A stretch of DNA of 64,000 nucleotides from Albidovulum litorale (GTDB lineage Bacteria; Pseudomonadota; Alphaproteobacteria; Rhodobacterales; Rhodobacteraceae): contig NZ_JAOWKZ010000002.1 in the NCBI RefSeq assembly GCF_025751495.1, positions 310,001 to 374,000 on the forward strand. The letters run 5' to 3'. Under the pieces are notes generated by a model. It was not told where the DNA came from, did not search any database, and worked only from the letters and a program-made list of their open reading frames with translations. Both the position numbers and the translations under genes were made by a program. The first letter of the stretch is position 1. Each line of letters starts with the position of its first letter. Positions 53,720 to 61,455 of the stretch are shown here, piece after piece.

Positions 53720-54684
53720 AGGACTTGGACATGTATATCCCGACCTATCAGGACATGCTGGATGCCCATGAACGCATCAAGCCGCATATCCGCCGCACGC
53801 CGGTCCGGACCTCGGACTACCTGAACGAGCTGGCAGGCTGCCAACTCTTCTTCAAATGCGAGAACTTTCAGGAGCCGGGGGCCTTCAAGGTGCGGGGCGC
53901 GACCAACGCGGTCTTTGGCCTTTCCGACGAACAGGCCAAGGCCGGGGTGGCAACCCATTCATCCGGCAACCACGCCTCCTGCCTTTCCTATGCCGCCATG
54001 CTGCGCGGCATTCCCTGCAACGTGGTGATGCCGCGCACCGCGCCGCAGGCCAAGAAGGACACGGTGCGCCGCTATGGCGGGCGGATCACCGAGTGCGAAC
54101 CCTCGACCTCCTCGCGCGAGGAGACTTTCGCCAAGGTGCAGGCCGAGACCGGGGGCGATTTCGTCCATCCCTACAACGATCCGCGCGTGATTGCCGGTCA
54201 GGGAACCTGTTCGAAGGAACTGATCGAGCAGACCGACGGGCTCGACATGGTCGTCGCCCCCATCGGCGGTGGCGGCATGATCTCGGGCACCTGCCTGACG
54301 CTCTCGACGCTCGCGCCCGAGACGAAGGTGATCGCCGCCGAGCCGGAGCAGGCCGATGACGCCTATCGCAGCTTCAAGGCCGGTCACATCATCGCCGATG
54401 ACGCGCCGAAGACCGTGGCCGACGGGCTTCTGGTGCCGCTCAAGGACCTGACCTGGCACTTCGTGAAGACCCATGTCGCCGACATCTTCACCGCGTCCGA
54501 CCCCGAGATCATCGAGGCGATGAAGCTGACATGGAAGCATCTCAGGGTGGTGATGGAGCCGTCCTCGGCAGTGCCGCTCGCCATCATCCTGAAGAATAAG
54601 GATTATTTCAAAGGCAAGCGCGTCGGGGTGATCATCACCGGCGGCAATGTCGATCTGGACAAACTGCCCTGGATGCAGGGCTGA
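53716..54684 (+). CDS. bhcB: beta-Hydroxyaspartate dehydratase (BHAC)
   Basis: 322 residues, a fold-type II PLP dehydratase of the threonine/serine dehydratase family. K58 in PGAFKVRGA binds PLP, and SGNH (83-86) and PIGGGGM hold the phosphate and ring. In the BHAC it turns erythro-beta-hydroxyaspartate into iminosuccinate. Serine racemase/threonine dehydratase share the fold, so the specific call comes from the bhcA and bhcC neighbours. Translation is coupled to bhcA by ATGA; bhcC begins ten bases after its stop. Confidence 0.9.
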   Translation: MKDLDMYIPTYQDMLDAHERIKPHIRRTPVRTSDYLNELAGCQLFFKCENFQEPGAFKVRGATNAVFGLSDEQAKAGVATHSSGNHASCLSYAAMLRGIPCNVVMPRTAPQAKKDTVRRYGGRITECEPSTSSREETFAKVQAETGGDFVHPYNDPRVIAGQGTCSKELIEQTDGLDMVVAPIGGGGMISGTCLTLSTLAPETKVIAAEPEQADDAYRSFKAGHIIADDAPKTVADGLLVPLKDLTWHFVKTHVADIFTASDPEIIEAMKLTWKHLRVVMEPSSAVPLAIILKNKDYFKGKRVGVIITGGNVDLDKLPWMQG

Positions 54685-54694
54685 GGAGAACAAG

Positions 54695-55858
54695 ATGAAC
54701 GCTCAGGACCGTTACGCCAATTTCGAAGTCGGCTATGACATCCCCGCCAAGCCGGGCATGGATGAGGCCGATATCCAGACCCCCTGCCTGATCCTCGATC
54801 TCGATGCGCTGGAACGCAATGTGAAGAAGATGGGCGACTATGCCAAGGCCCACGGCATGCGCCACCGCAGCCATGGCAAGATGCACAAGTCGGTCGATGT
54901 GCAGAAGCTGCAGGAAAGCCTTGGCGGCGCGATCGGCGTCTGCTGTCAGAAGGTCTCGGAGGCCGAAGTCTTTGTCCGGGGCGGCATCAAGGATGTGCTC
55001 GTCTCCAATCAGGTGCGCGATCCGGCCAAGATCGACCGGCTGGCGCGGCTGCCAAAACTCGGGAGCCGGATCATCGTCTGTGTCGACGATCTGGACAACG
55101 TGGCCGACCTGTCGGCGGCAGCTCAGAAACATGGCACCGAACTGGAGGTCTTTATCGAGATCGACTGTGGCGCGGGGCGCTGCGGCGTGACAACGACGCA
55201 GGATGTGGTCGCCATCGCCAAGGCGGTCGATGCAGCTCCGGGGCTGAAGTTCACCGGCATTCAGGCCTATCAGGGCGCGATGCAGCACATGGACAAATAC
55301 GAGGACCGCAAGGCCAAGCTCGATACCGCCATCGCCATGGTCAAGGACGCGGTACAGGGGCTGAAGGCCAACGGGCTGGAACCGGAGCTTGTGTCCGGCG
55401 GCGGCACGGGCAGCTATTATTTTGAGTCGAATTCCGGCGTTTACAACGAGTTGCAATGCGGGTCCTACGCCTTCATGGATGCCGATTACGGTCGCATCCT
55501 CGACAAGGATGGCAAGCGCATTGATCAGGGCGAATGGGAAAACGCGCTCTTCATCCTGACGAGCGTGATGAGCCATGCCAAGGCCGACAAGGCCATTGTG
55601 GATGCGGGTCTCAAGGCGCAGTCGGTCGATAGCGGCCTGCCCTTCGTCTATGGCCGGGATGACGTGAAATACATCAAATGCTCGGATGAACATGGTGTGG
55701 TTGAGGACCCGAATGGGGCCCTGAAGGTCAATGACAAGCTGAAACTGGTGCCTGGCCATTGCGACCCGACCTGCAATGTCCACGACTGGTATGTGGGCGT
55801 ACGGAACGGCAAGGTCGAAACCGTCTGGCCGGTCTCGGCCCGTGGCAAGGCCTATTGA
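54695..55858 (+). CDS. bhcC: beta-Hydroxyaspartate aldolase (BHAC)
   Basis: 387 residues, PLP-dependent fold-type III (alanine racemase N-terminal barrel; D-threonine aldolase group). RHRSHGKMHKS gives K62 as the PLP lysine in the RxHxKxHK motif, and a metal-binding C-terminus PGHCDPTCNVHDW follows the D-threonine aldolase pattern (H and Cys/Asp). It condenses glyoxylate and glycine to beta-hydroxyaspartate. The start follows GAGGAGAAC. A hairpin lies after its stop. Confidence 0.92.
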   Translation: MNAQDRYANFEVGYDIPAKPGMDEADIQTPCLILDLDALERNVKKMGDYAKAHGMRHRSHGKMHKSVDVQKLQESLGGAIGVCCQKVSEAEVFVRGGIKDVLVSNQVRDPAKIDRLARLPKLGSRIIVCVDDLDNVADLSAAAQKHGTELEVFIEIDCGAGRCGVTTTQDVVAIAKAVDAAPGLKFTGIQAYQGAMQHMDKYEDRKAKLDTAIAMVKDAVQGLKANGLEPELVSGGGTGSYYFESNSGVYNELQCGSYAFMDADYGRILDKDGKRIDQGEWENALFILTSVMSHAKADKAIVDAGLKAQSVDSGLPFVYGRDDVKYIKCSDEHGVVEDPNGALKVNDKLKLVPGHCDPTCNVHDWYVGVRNGKVETVWPVSARGKAY

Positions 55859-55878
55859 GAAAACCTCCCTGAGACTGT

Positions 55879-55907
55879 GGGCCGGGTACGCCCGGCCCTC
55901 TTTTGTT
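55879..55907 (+). terminator. Terminator-like hairpin between bhcC and bhcD
   Basis: GGGCCGGG (55879-55886) pairs with CCCGGCCC (55891-55898), loop TACG, then TCTTTTGTT. This is a good intrinsic terminator, 20 bases after bhcC and 29 bases before bhcD, and may reduce bhcD expression relative to bhcABC. Confidence 0.8.
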
Positions 55908-55935
55908 ACGACACTCTCTGACTGAAAGGTGCGCC

Positions 55936-56895
55936 ATGCTCATCGTCCCCGAGGCCCTGATCGCCGGGCTCGTCACCGCCGAAGACGCCTTTGGCGCAAT
56001 CGAAGCCTGCTTCGCCGCCATGGCGCGGGACGAGGCCTATAACTTCCCGGTCATCCGCGAGGCGCTTGGTGAAGGGCGGCAATACGGGTTCAAGTCGGGC
56101 CTTGACCGCGCGGGCGGCGTGATGGGGGTCAAGGCCGGGGGCTATTTCCCCGGCAATGCCGCCAAAGGCATGATCAACCACCAATCCTCGGTCTTCCTCT
56201 TCAATCCCGAAACCGGGCGGCCGACAGCGATGGTCGGCGGCAACCTTCTGACCGCTTTGCGCACCGCCGCCGCCTCGGCCATCTCCATCGACCGGCTAGC
56301 GCGGAAGGATGCGAAGGTGCTGGGCATGGTCGGCGCCGGGCATCAGGCCCAGTTCCAGCTTCGCGCCGCCGCCAAGGTGCGGGAGTTCGAGAAGGTCATC
56401 GCCTGGAACTACCACCCCGACATGCTGCCGAAACTCGGTGAGGTCACCGCCGAACTCGGCCTGCCTTTCGAGGCCGTGCCTCTGGACCGGATGGTGGAGG
56501 CCGACGTGATCGTCACCATCACCTCCTCCCCCGCTGCATCCCTCATGTCGGCCCATGTCAGCCCGGGCACGCATCTGGCCTGCATGGGAACCGATACGAT
56601 CGGCAAGCAGGAGGTAGAACCCGCGCTCCTCGCCCGCGCGCGCGTCTTCACCGACGAGGTCGCCCAATCCGTCACCATCGGCGAGGCGCAACATGCCGTG
56701 GCCGCCGGGCTGATCCGGGCAGAGGACATCACCCCCATCGGCGCGGTTATCGCCGGTCTGGCCGAGGGGCGGCAGTCGGACGACCAGATCACACTCTTCG
56801 ACGGCACCGGCGTCGGCCTCCAGGACCTCGCCGTCGCAAGCACAGCCGTCCGGCTCGCCGAAGAGAGAGGCCTTGCCATCAAGGTCGAGGTCTGA
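55936..56895 (+). CDS. bhcD: Iminosuccinate reductase (BHAC)
   Basis: 319 residues, ornithine cyclodeaminase/mu-crystallin family with an NAD(P)H fold: GMVGAGHQAQFQLRAA at 130-145, VKAGGYFPGN near 65 and a C-terminal LFDGTGVGLQDLA. In the BHAC it reduces iminosuccinate to aspartate. The start at 55936 has AAAGGTG upstream. It is 77 bases downstream of bhcC, behind the hairpin. Its assignment as BhcD depends on the neighbours, since ornithine cyclodeaminase and alanine-dehydrogenase-like relatives share the fold. Confidence 0.9.
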   Translation: MLIVPEALIAGLVTAEDAFGAIEACFAAMARDEAYNFPVIREALGEGRQYGFKSGLDRAGGVMGVKAGGYFPGNAAKGMINHQSSVFLFNPETGRPTAMVGGNLLTALRTAAASAISIDRLARKDAKVLGMVGAGHQAQFQLRAAAKVREFEKVIAWNYHPDMLPKLGEVTAELGLPFEAVPLDRMVEADVIVTITSSPAASLMSAHVSPGTHLACMGTDTIGKQEVEPALLARARVFTDEVAQSVTIGEAQHAVAAGLIRAEDITPIGAVIAGLAEGRQSDDQITLFDGTGVGLQDLAVASTAVRLAEERGLAIKVEV

Positions 56896-56896
56896 A

Positions 56897-56915
56897 CGCG
56901 GGCACTGCCCCCGCG
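56897..56915 (+). terminator. Hairpin after bhcD
   Basis: CGCGGG and CCCGCG pair around a short loop directly after the bhcD stop, a possible end of the bhc transcript; no T-run. Confidence 0.4.
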
Positions 56916-56993
56916 TATCGGGTACAAATTCGGGGTTTCGGACGATGCGCCTTCGTGCTTTGAGGGGGTAAAGCGGGCAGTCGGAGACCACGC

Positions 56994-57980
56994 ATGACGG
57001 TTCGGGTGGCAATCAACGGCTTTGGCCGGATCGGGCGGTCGGTGCTGCGCGCGGCCCTGTCCGACCCGGCCCATGCCGATATCGACATCATAGCGGTGAA
57101 CGATATCGCGAAGCCGGAAATGGCGGCCTATCTCTTTGAATATGACAGCACCTTCGGCCCATGGGCGGGTGAGGTGCGGCTGTCGGACGGGGCGCTGACG
57201 GTCAACGGGCGTCATATCCGGCTGACCGGCGCCCGCGACCTGTCGACACTCGACCTGTCCGGCATCGATATCGTCATGGAATGCACCGGCCTCGGCGGCG
57301 AACGCTCCTTCGCCGAGGCAGGGCTCAGGGCCGGTGCCGGGCGGGTGCTGGTTTCCGGGCCCTCGAAAACGGCGGATTTCACGCTCGTGATCGGCGCGAA
57401 CGAGGAGCGTTTGTCCCCCGATCACCGCATTGTCTCGAACGCGTCCTGCACCACCAATGCGCTCGCGCCCCTTGCCCGGCTGATCGAGCGGCAATGGGGT
57501 GTGGAAACCGGTTGGATGACGACGATCCACTGCTACACTGGCAGCCAGCCCACGGTAGATGCACCGGGGGCCGAGTTCGCCCGGAGCCGCGCGGCGGCTT
57601 TGTCGATGGTGCCGACGACAACGTCTGCCCAGCGGCTCCTCGATGTGGTCCTGCCCGAAATCGCGGGTCGGATCGAGGGCGCGGCGGTCCGGGTGCCGGT
57701 CGCCTCTGTCTCGGCGGTCGATCTTTCGGTGATGACGCGGGCAAAACCGGACCGCGCCGCCGTGAATGCCGCGCTGCAAGACGCGGGCGGGGTGATCGGC
57801 TGCACCGAAAAGCCGCTCGTCTCGTCCGACCTGCGCGCCCGGCCCGAAAGCATCGTCATGGCCCTGCCCGAAACCCATGTGACGGCGGGCGGGCTGATCC
57901 GGGTCTTCGGCTGGTACGACAATGAATGGGGCTTTTCCAACCGCATGCTCGACGCCGCGCGGCTGATGGTCAGCCCTTAA
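56994..57980 (+). CDS. Type I glyceraldehyde-3-phosphate dehydrogenase (or erythrose-4-phosphate dehydrogenase)
   Basis: 328 residues. Rossmann site INGFGRIGRSVLRA, the active site SNASCTTNALAPL (catalytic Cys), TIHCYTGSQPTVD and WYDNEWGFSNRM are GAPDH-type. NDIAKPEMAAYLFEYDSTFGP follows the second strand (AVND); D here favours NAD. Epd (erythrose-4-phosphate dehydrogenase) belongs to the same family; I cannot exclude it. It is downstream of bhcD by 98 bases and in the same direction, and could join C2 assimilation to gluconeogenesis. Confidence 0.8.
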   Translation: MTVRVAINGFGRIGRSVLRAALSDPAHADIDIIAVNDIAKPEMAAYLFEYDSTFGPWAGEVRLSDGALTVNGRHIRLTGARDLSTLDLSGIDIVMECTGLGGERSFAEAGLRAGAGRVLVSGPSKTADFTLVIGANEERLSPDHRIVSNASCTTNALAPLARLIERQWGVETGWMTTIHCYTGSQPTVDAPGAEFARSRAAALSMVPTTTSAQRLLDVVLPEIAGRIEGAAVRVPVASVSAVDLSVMTRAKPDRAAVNAALQDAGGVIGCTEKPLVSSDLRARPESIVMALPETHVTAGGLIRVFGWYDNEWGFSNRMLDAARLMVSP

Positions 57981-58072
57981 CGTTCCGCCGCAAAGGATTT
58001 CTCGGCCAGCCCGGTGCGGTTGCGCTAGGATGTCGGCCAAACCCGATGAGCAGAGCCTGAAAGGTGCCGCAA

Positions 58073-58612
58073 GTGACACCCCCAACCGCCACGATCGACC
58101 TCCGCATCACGCGGATCGAGTCGCTGTTCGAAACACTCGATCCCTCGCCCTTCCACGAACGGGACCTTGACCAGAAAGCGTTCGACTACATCCTCGGCTG
58201 GGCGCGGGAATATCCGTCCGACCACCGTTTCCACCTGCGCCTGCATCTGCCTGCGTCAGAGGCCGAGCGGGCAAATTCGGTCGATGTGGCAGCAGCGATC
58301 CGCGCGAATTTCGGTTATTGGATCGGATCGGTCCAGCGCGACCGACGCGAACAGTTCAGGCTTGGGCGGCGTTATGTCGCCATCGGCCTCAGCGTGCTTG
58401 CCCTCTGCCTTCTGGCAAAGCAGTCGCTGCCATCGCTGATGGGTGACACACCGCTGGCACGGTTCCTGGGCGAGGGTCTGTCGATCCTCGGCTGGGTCGC
58501 GAACTGGAAGCCGGCCGAGACGTTTCTCTATGAATGGTGGCCGCTCTATCGGCGTCTGGCGCTGCTGCGCCGGCTTGAGGCGGCCGAAGTGGAGATCGTG
58601 GCGACGGCCTAG
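58073..58612 (+). CDS. Conserved protein with one or two membrane segments, unknown function
   Basis: 179 residues from a GTG at 58073, with AAAGG eight bases upstream; a GTG three codons earlier (58064) is possible. The N-terminal half (to residue 95) is hydrophilic and has DLRITRIESLFETLDPSPFHERDLDQKAFDYILGWAREYP. It is followed by a membrane helix YVAIGLSVLALCLLAK and another less hydrophobic one at GLSILGWVANW, then a basic C-terminus. I do not recognise a family. It ends 46 bases before the permease stop, convergently. Confidence 0.68.
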   Translation: MTPPTATIDLRITRIESLFETLDPSPFHERDLDQKAFDYILGWAREYPSDHRFHLRLHLPASEAERANSVDVAAAIRANFGYWIGSVQRDRREQFRLGRRYVAIGLSVLALCLLAKQSLPSLMGDTPLARFLGEGLSILGWVANWKPAETFLYEWWPLYRRLALLRRLEAAEVEIVATA

Positions 58613-58657
58613 AACCGCCGCCGCCACGCCAGATTGCCCTGCGGACCTGCCGCCGGA

Positions 58658-60004
58658 TCACTCGTCGATCGTCTCGGGCAGGATCAGGTTCAGCACCACC
58701 GCGATGATCGCGGTTGGCAGAAGGCCCGAGGTCAGAAGAATCTGCGCCGTTTTCGGCAGGTGCTGCAACGCGCCGGGTTCAAGCTGCAACCCGAACCCGA
58801 TCGAGAGCGCAATGGCAAAGATCACCATGTTGCGGCGGTTCCATGTCACGTCGGAGAGCATGTTGACCCCCGCCGCCGCGACCATGCCGAACATCACGAT
58901 GACGCCGCCGCCAAGTACGTTGATCGGCACGGTCTGGATCACTGCCCCGATCTTCGGGATCAGCCCGCAGACGATGAGGAAGAGCGCGCCGATGGTGACG
59001 ACATGGCGGCTCATCAATCCGGTCATAGCGATCAGGCCGACATTCTGGCTGAAGGAGGTGTTGGGCAATCCGCCAAAGACTCCCGCCACCGCCGTTCCAA
59101 GACCATCGGCAAAGGTCGCGCCTGCGATTTCCTTATCCGTCGCCTCACGCCCCGCACCACCCTTGGTGATGCCCGACGTGTCGCCCACGGTCTCAATGGC
59201 CGAAACGACGGCCATCAGGCACATGCCGATAATGATCGCGCCATTGATCTCGAACCCCCATTTGAAGGGCAGGGGCGGGGCGAACAGTGCAGCGCCGCCG
59301 ATCCGGCCAAAATTCACCTGCCCCATCATCGCCGCAACGATATAGCCCGCGATGATGCCGATCAGGACAGCGGCCACGGCCATGAAGCCGCGCGTGAAGA
59401 ACTTCAGTGCCAAGGTTACCGCGATGACGACCAGAGCGGGGAACCACATCGCGAGGGAACCGTATTCCGGCTTGCCGATCAGCGGCACACCGCCGGCCGC
59501 GTACTGAATGCCGACCTTGATCAGCGCGAGCCCGATCATCAGGACGATAAGCCCGGTCACCAATGGCGGCAGCGCGTAACGAATGCGGCCGATAACGAAG
59601 CCGAGGCAGAAATGGAAGCAGCCGCCGATGACAACCCCGGTCATCAACCCGGCGAGCCCAGCTGTGCCAAGCCCGGCAACGGCAGGGATCATGATCGGCA
59701 CGAAGGCAAAGCTTGTACCCTGCACAATCGGCAGCCTTGCGCCCACCGGTCCCATGCCGATCGTCTGAAAAAGCGTGGCGATACCGGCAAACAGCATCGA
59801 CATCTGGATCATGTAGAGCATTGGCGTCAGATCGTCCGAGCCAAAGCCCACCCCGGCCGCGCCGGCGACGATGATCGCGGGCGTGACGTTCGAGACGAAC
59901 ATCGCCAGCACATGCTGAATGCCCAGCGGCACCGCCTTCGCCAGGGGCGGCGTATAGTCGGGGTCGCGGAGTTGCTCCGCCGTTCCGATAGAAGCATCGG
60001 TCAT
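58658..60004 (-). CDS. NCS2-family nucleobase permease (uracil/xanthine/urate type)
   Basis: 448 residues with about 12-14 hydrophobic helices. The NCS2 signature is seen in QHVLAMFVSNVTPAIIVAGAAGVG, GTSFAFVPIMIPAVAGLG, and in SAIETVGDTSGITKGGAGREATDKEIAGATFADGLGTAVAGVFGGLPNTSFSQNVGLIAMTG. The proton- or sodium-coupled transporter probably takes up xanthine or urate, as it lies at the end of the ureide operon. Start at 60004 has GGAGGGAG upstream. Confidence 0.92.
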   Translation of the reverse strand: MTDASIGTAEQLRDPDYTPPLAKAVPLGIQHVLAMFVSNVTPAIIVAGAAGVGFGSDDLTPMLYMIQMSMLFAGIATLFQTIGMGPVGARLPIVQGTSFAFVPIMIPAVAGLGTAGLAGLMTGVVIGGCFHFCLGFVIGRIRYALPPLVTGLIVLMIGLALIKVGIQYAAGGVPLIGKPEYGSLAMWFPALVVIAVTLALKFFTRGFMAVAAVLIGIIAGYIVAAMMGQVNFGRIGGAALFAPPLPFKWGFEINGAIIIGMCLMAVVSAIETVGDTSGITKGGAGREATDKEIAGATFADGLGTAVAGVFGGLPNTSFSQNVGLIAMTGLMSRHVVTIGALFLIVCGLIPKIGAVIQTVPINVLGGGVIVMFGMVAAAGVNMLSDVTWNRRNMVIFAIALSIGFGLQLEPGALQHLPKTAQILLTSGLLPTAIIAVVLNLILPETIDE

Positions 60005-60055
60005 GGCTCTCTCCCTCCTTTTCGCGCGTTTCGGACCGTTGACCGGCCTTCGTCA

Positions 60056-60547
60056 TCAATTGGACGCCACGAGGAAGGGCGTCGGGAACCAGTGTTCATG
60101 AAGATTGGGTGTGTCGCCGATTCGGTCGATCACCGCGAAAAGTCCGGGGGCGTGAAGCGGCGTCAGCACACCATGCCAGGTATTGCGCAGGAGGTTGATC
60201 CCCTGTCCCGGCTGGGTCAGAAAGGCGCGCGGGCGGCCCGGTACGCCGCCCTCGTCTTCAGCGACGACCACAAGAAAGGGGTCCATCGACATCGGGATGA
60301 AAGCCTGCGATCCCTCGGGATGCCGTTCGACCATGTCGAGACGGTAGGGCAGCGCGCGCGGTTCGGCCCTGAAGATCGAGATCCCCGCCCGTCCCGCAGG
60401 ACCGAAATCCATACGTGCCCGGTCGTGATAGCGCCCGCAGAGTCCCTGATTGATGATCCGGTCCGGATCGCCCGACGAGTCCAAAACATCGCCGAACGGG
60501 GCGAAGGCGGTTGCCGTCAGTTTTTCGGTCAGGATCGTCTCGGTCAT
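60056..60547 (-). CDS. allA: Ureidoglycolate lyase
   Basis: 163 residues from the ATG at 60547 with AGGAAACC upstream. The cupin-like ureidoglycolate lyase family is recognised by TAFAPFGDVLD, the DPFLVVVAEDEGGVPGRPRAFLTQPGQGINLLRNTWHGVLTPLHAPGLFAVIDRIGDTPNLHEHWF stretch with its H and E. It splits ureidoglycolate to glyoxylate and urea. The ORF continues 65 codons upstream through the dispersed repeat, which is not coding. Confidence 0.93.
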   Translation of the reverse strand: MTETILTEKLTATAFAPFGDVLDSSGDPDRIINQGLCGRYHDRARMDFGPAGRAGISIFRAEPRALPYRLDMVERHPEGSQAFIPMSMDPFLVVVAEDEGGVPGRPRAFLTQPGQGINLLRNTWHGVLTPLHAPGLFAVIDRIGDTPNLHEHWFPTPFLVASN

Positions 60548-60565
60548 CGGTTTCCTTGGCTCAGG

Positions 60566-60613
60566 CCGGGGGCGCTGCCCCCGGACCCCCGGAGTATTTC
60601 CGGACAGAAAGTG
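60566..60613 (-). repeat. Dispersed CACTTTCTGTC...ATACTC repeat with G/C hairpin (copy 3)
   Basis: The repeat motif (60586-60613) and an 8-bp G/C hairpin with a GCT loop (60566-60584) lie in the gap between allE and allA. The layout matches copies 1 and 2, with the G/C hairpin next to the motif. Confidence 0.7.
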
Positions 60614-60618
60614 AGGGA

Positions 60619-61455
60619 TCAGCGCCCGAACGCACCGGGACCCCTGAGCTTGGCGTGGCGGTTGACGTCCTTGTAAAGAAGGTAGCGAAAGGGGCCGGGC
60701 CCCGCAGCATAGCAGGCCTGCGGGCAATAGGCGCGGAGCCACATGAAGTCGCCCGCCTCGACCTCGACCCAGTCGCGGTTGAGCCTGTAGACCGCCTTGC
60801 CCTCTAAAACATACAGCCCGTGTTCCATGACATGGGTTTCCTCGAACGGGATCACGCCGCCCGGCTGGAAGGTGACGATATTGACATGCATGTCATGGGC
60901 GATGTCGTCCGGGTCGGCGAAACGGGTCGTGGCCCAGCGCCCGCCTGTGTCCGGCATGGCCACCGGCTTCACGTCCTTGTCCGAGGTCACGAAGGCCTTG
61001 GGCGCGGCAATGCCCGGCGCGTATTCATAGAGCTTGCGGACCCAGTGAAACCGCGCCGGATGGTCGGTACCGTTATGCAGCTTCCAGTCGCAGCCGGGCG
61101 GGATATAGGCGTAGCCGCCGGGACCGAGGTCGTGCCAGGTGCCATCCAGCGACAGCCGGACCTCGCCATTGGTGACGAAGATCACGCCTTGGGCGACCGG
61201 ATCGGGTTCGGGCAAGTCCGAGCCGCCGCCGGGGCCGACCTCCATCACATACTGGCTGAAGGTTTCAGCAAAGCCTGACATCGGGCGGGCGATGAGCCAG
61301 AGGCGGGTGTTCTTCCAGCCGGGCAAGGCGCTGGTGACAATGTCGGAAAAGCATCCCTTGGGGATCACGCAATAGGCCTCGGTAAAGACCGCGCGGCCGG
61401 TCATGAGTTGCGTCTGCGGCGGCAGGCCGCCTTCGGGGGCGTAATATTGGCTCAT
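60619..61455 (-). CDS. allE: (S)-Ureidoglycine aminohydrolase, bicupin
   Basis: 278 residues from the ATG at 61455, which overlaps the puuE stop by four bases (ATGA). Two cupin domains: the first with GYAYIPPGCDWKLHNGTDHPARFHWVRK, the second with THVMEHGLYVLEGKAVYRLNRDWVEVEAGDFMWLRAYCPQACYAAGPG, giving the metal-binding His/Glu set. It converts ureidoglycine to ureidoglycolate with ammonia release. Its start is translationally coupled to the allantoinase fusion. Confidence 0.93.
   Translation of the reverse strand: MSQYYAPEGGLPPQTQLMTGRAVFTEAYCVIPKGCFSDIVTSALPGWKNTRLWLIARPMSGFAETFSQYVMEVGPGGGSDLPEPDPVAQGVIFVTNGEVRLSLDGTWHDLGPGGYAYIPPGCDWKLHNGTDHPARFHWVRKLYEYAPGIAAPKAFVTSDKDVKPVAMPDTGGRWATTRFADPDDIAHDMHVNIVTFQPGGVIPFEETHVMEHGLYVLEGKAVYRLNRDWVEVEAGDFMWLRAYCPQACYAAGPGPFRYLLYKDVNRHAKLRGPGAFGR

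Noticed and set aside
53716-54684. Threonine dehydratase as the name of the bhcB product
   Set aside because: The fold fits, but the placement between bhcA and bhcC and the length and start of all three genes fit beta-hydroxyaspartate dehydratase better.
58634-60676. 680-residue open frame on the plus strand across the NCS2 permease
   Set aside because: Shadow of the permease and allA; Arg/His/Asp-rich without a domain.
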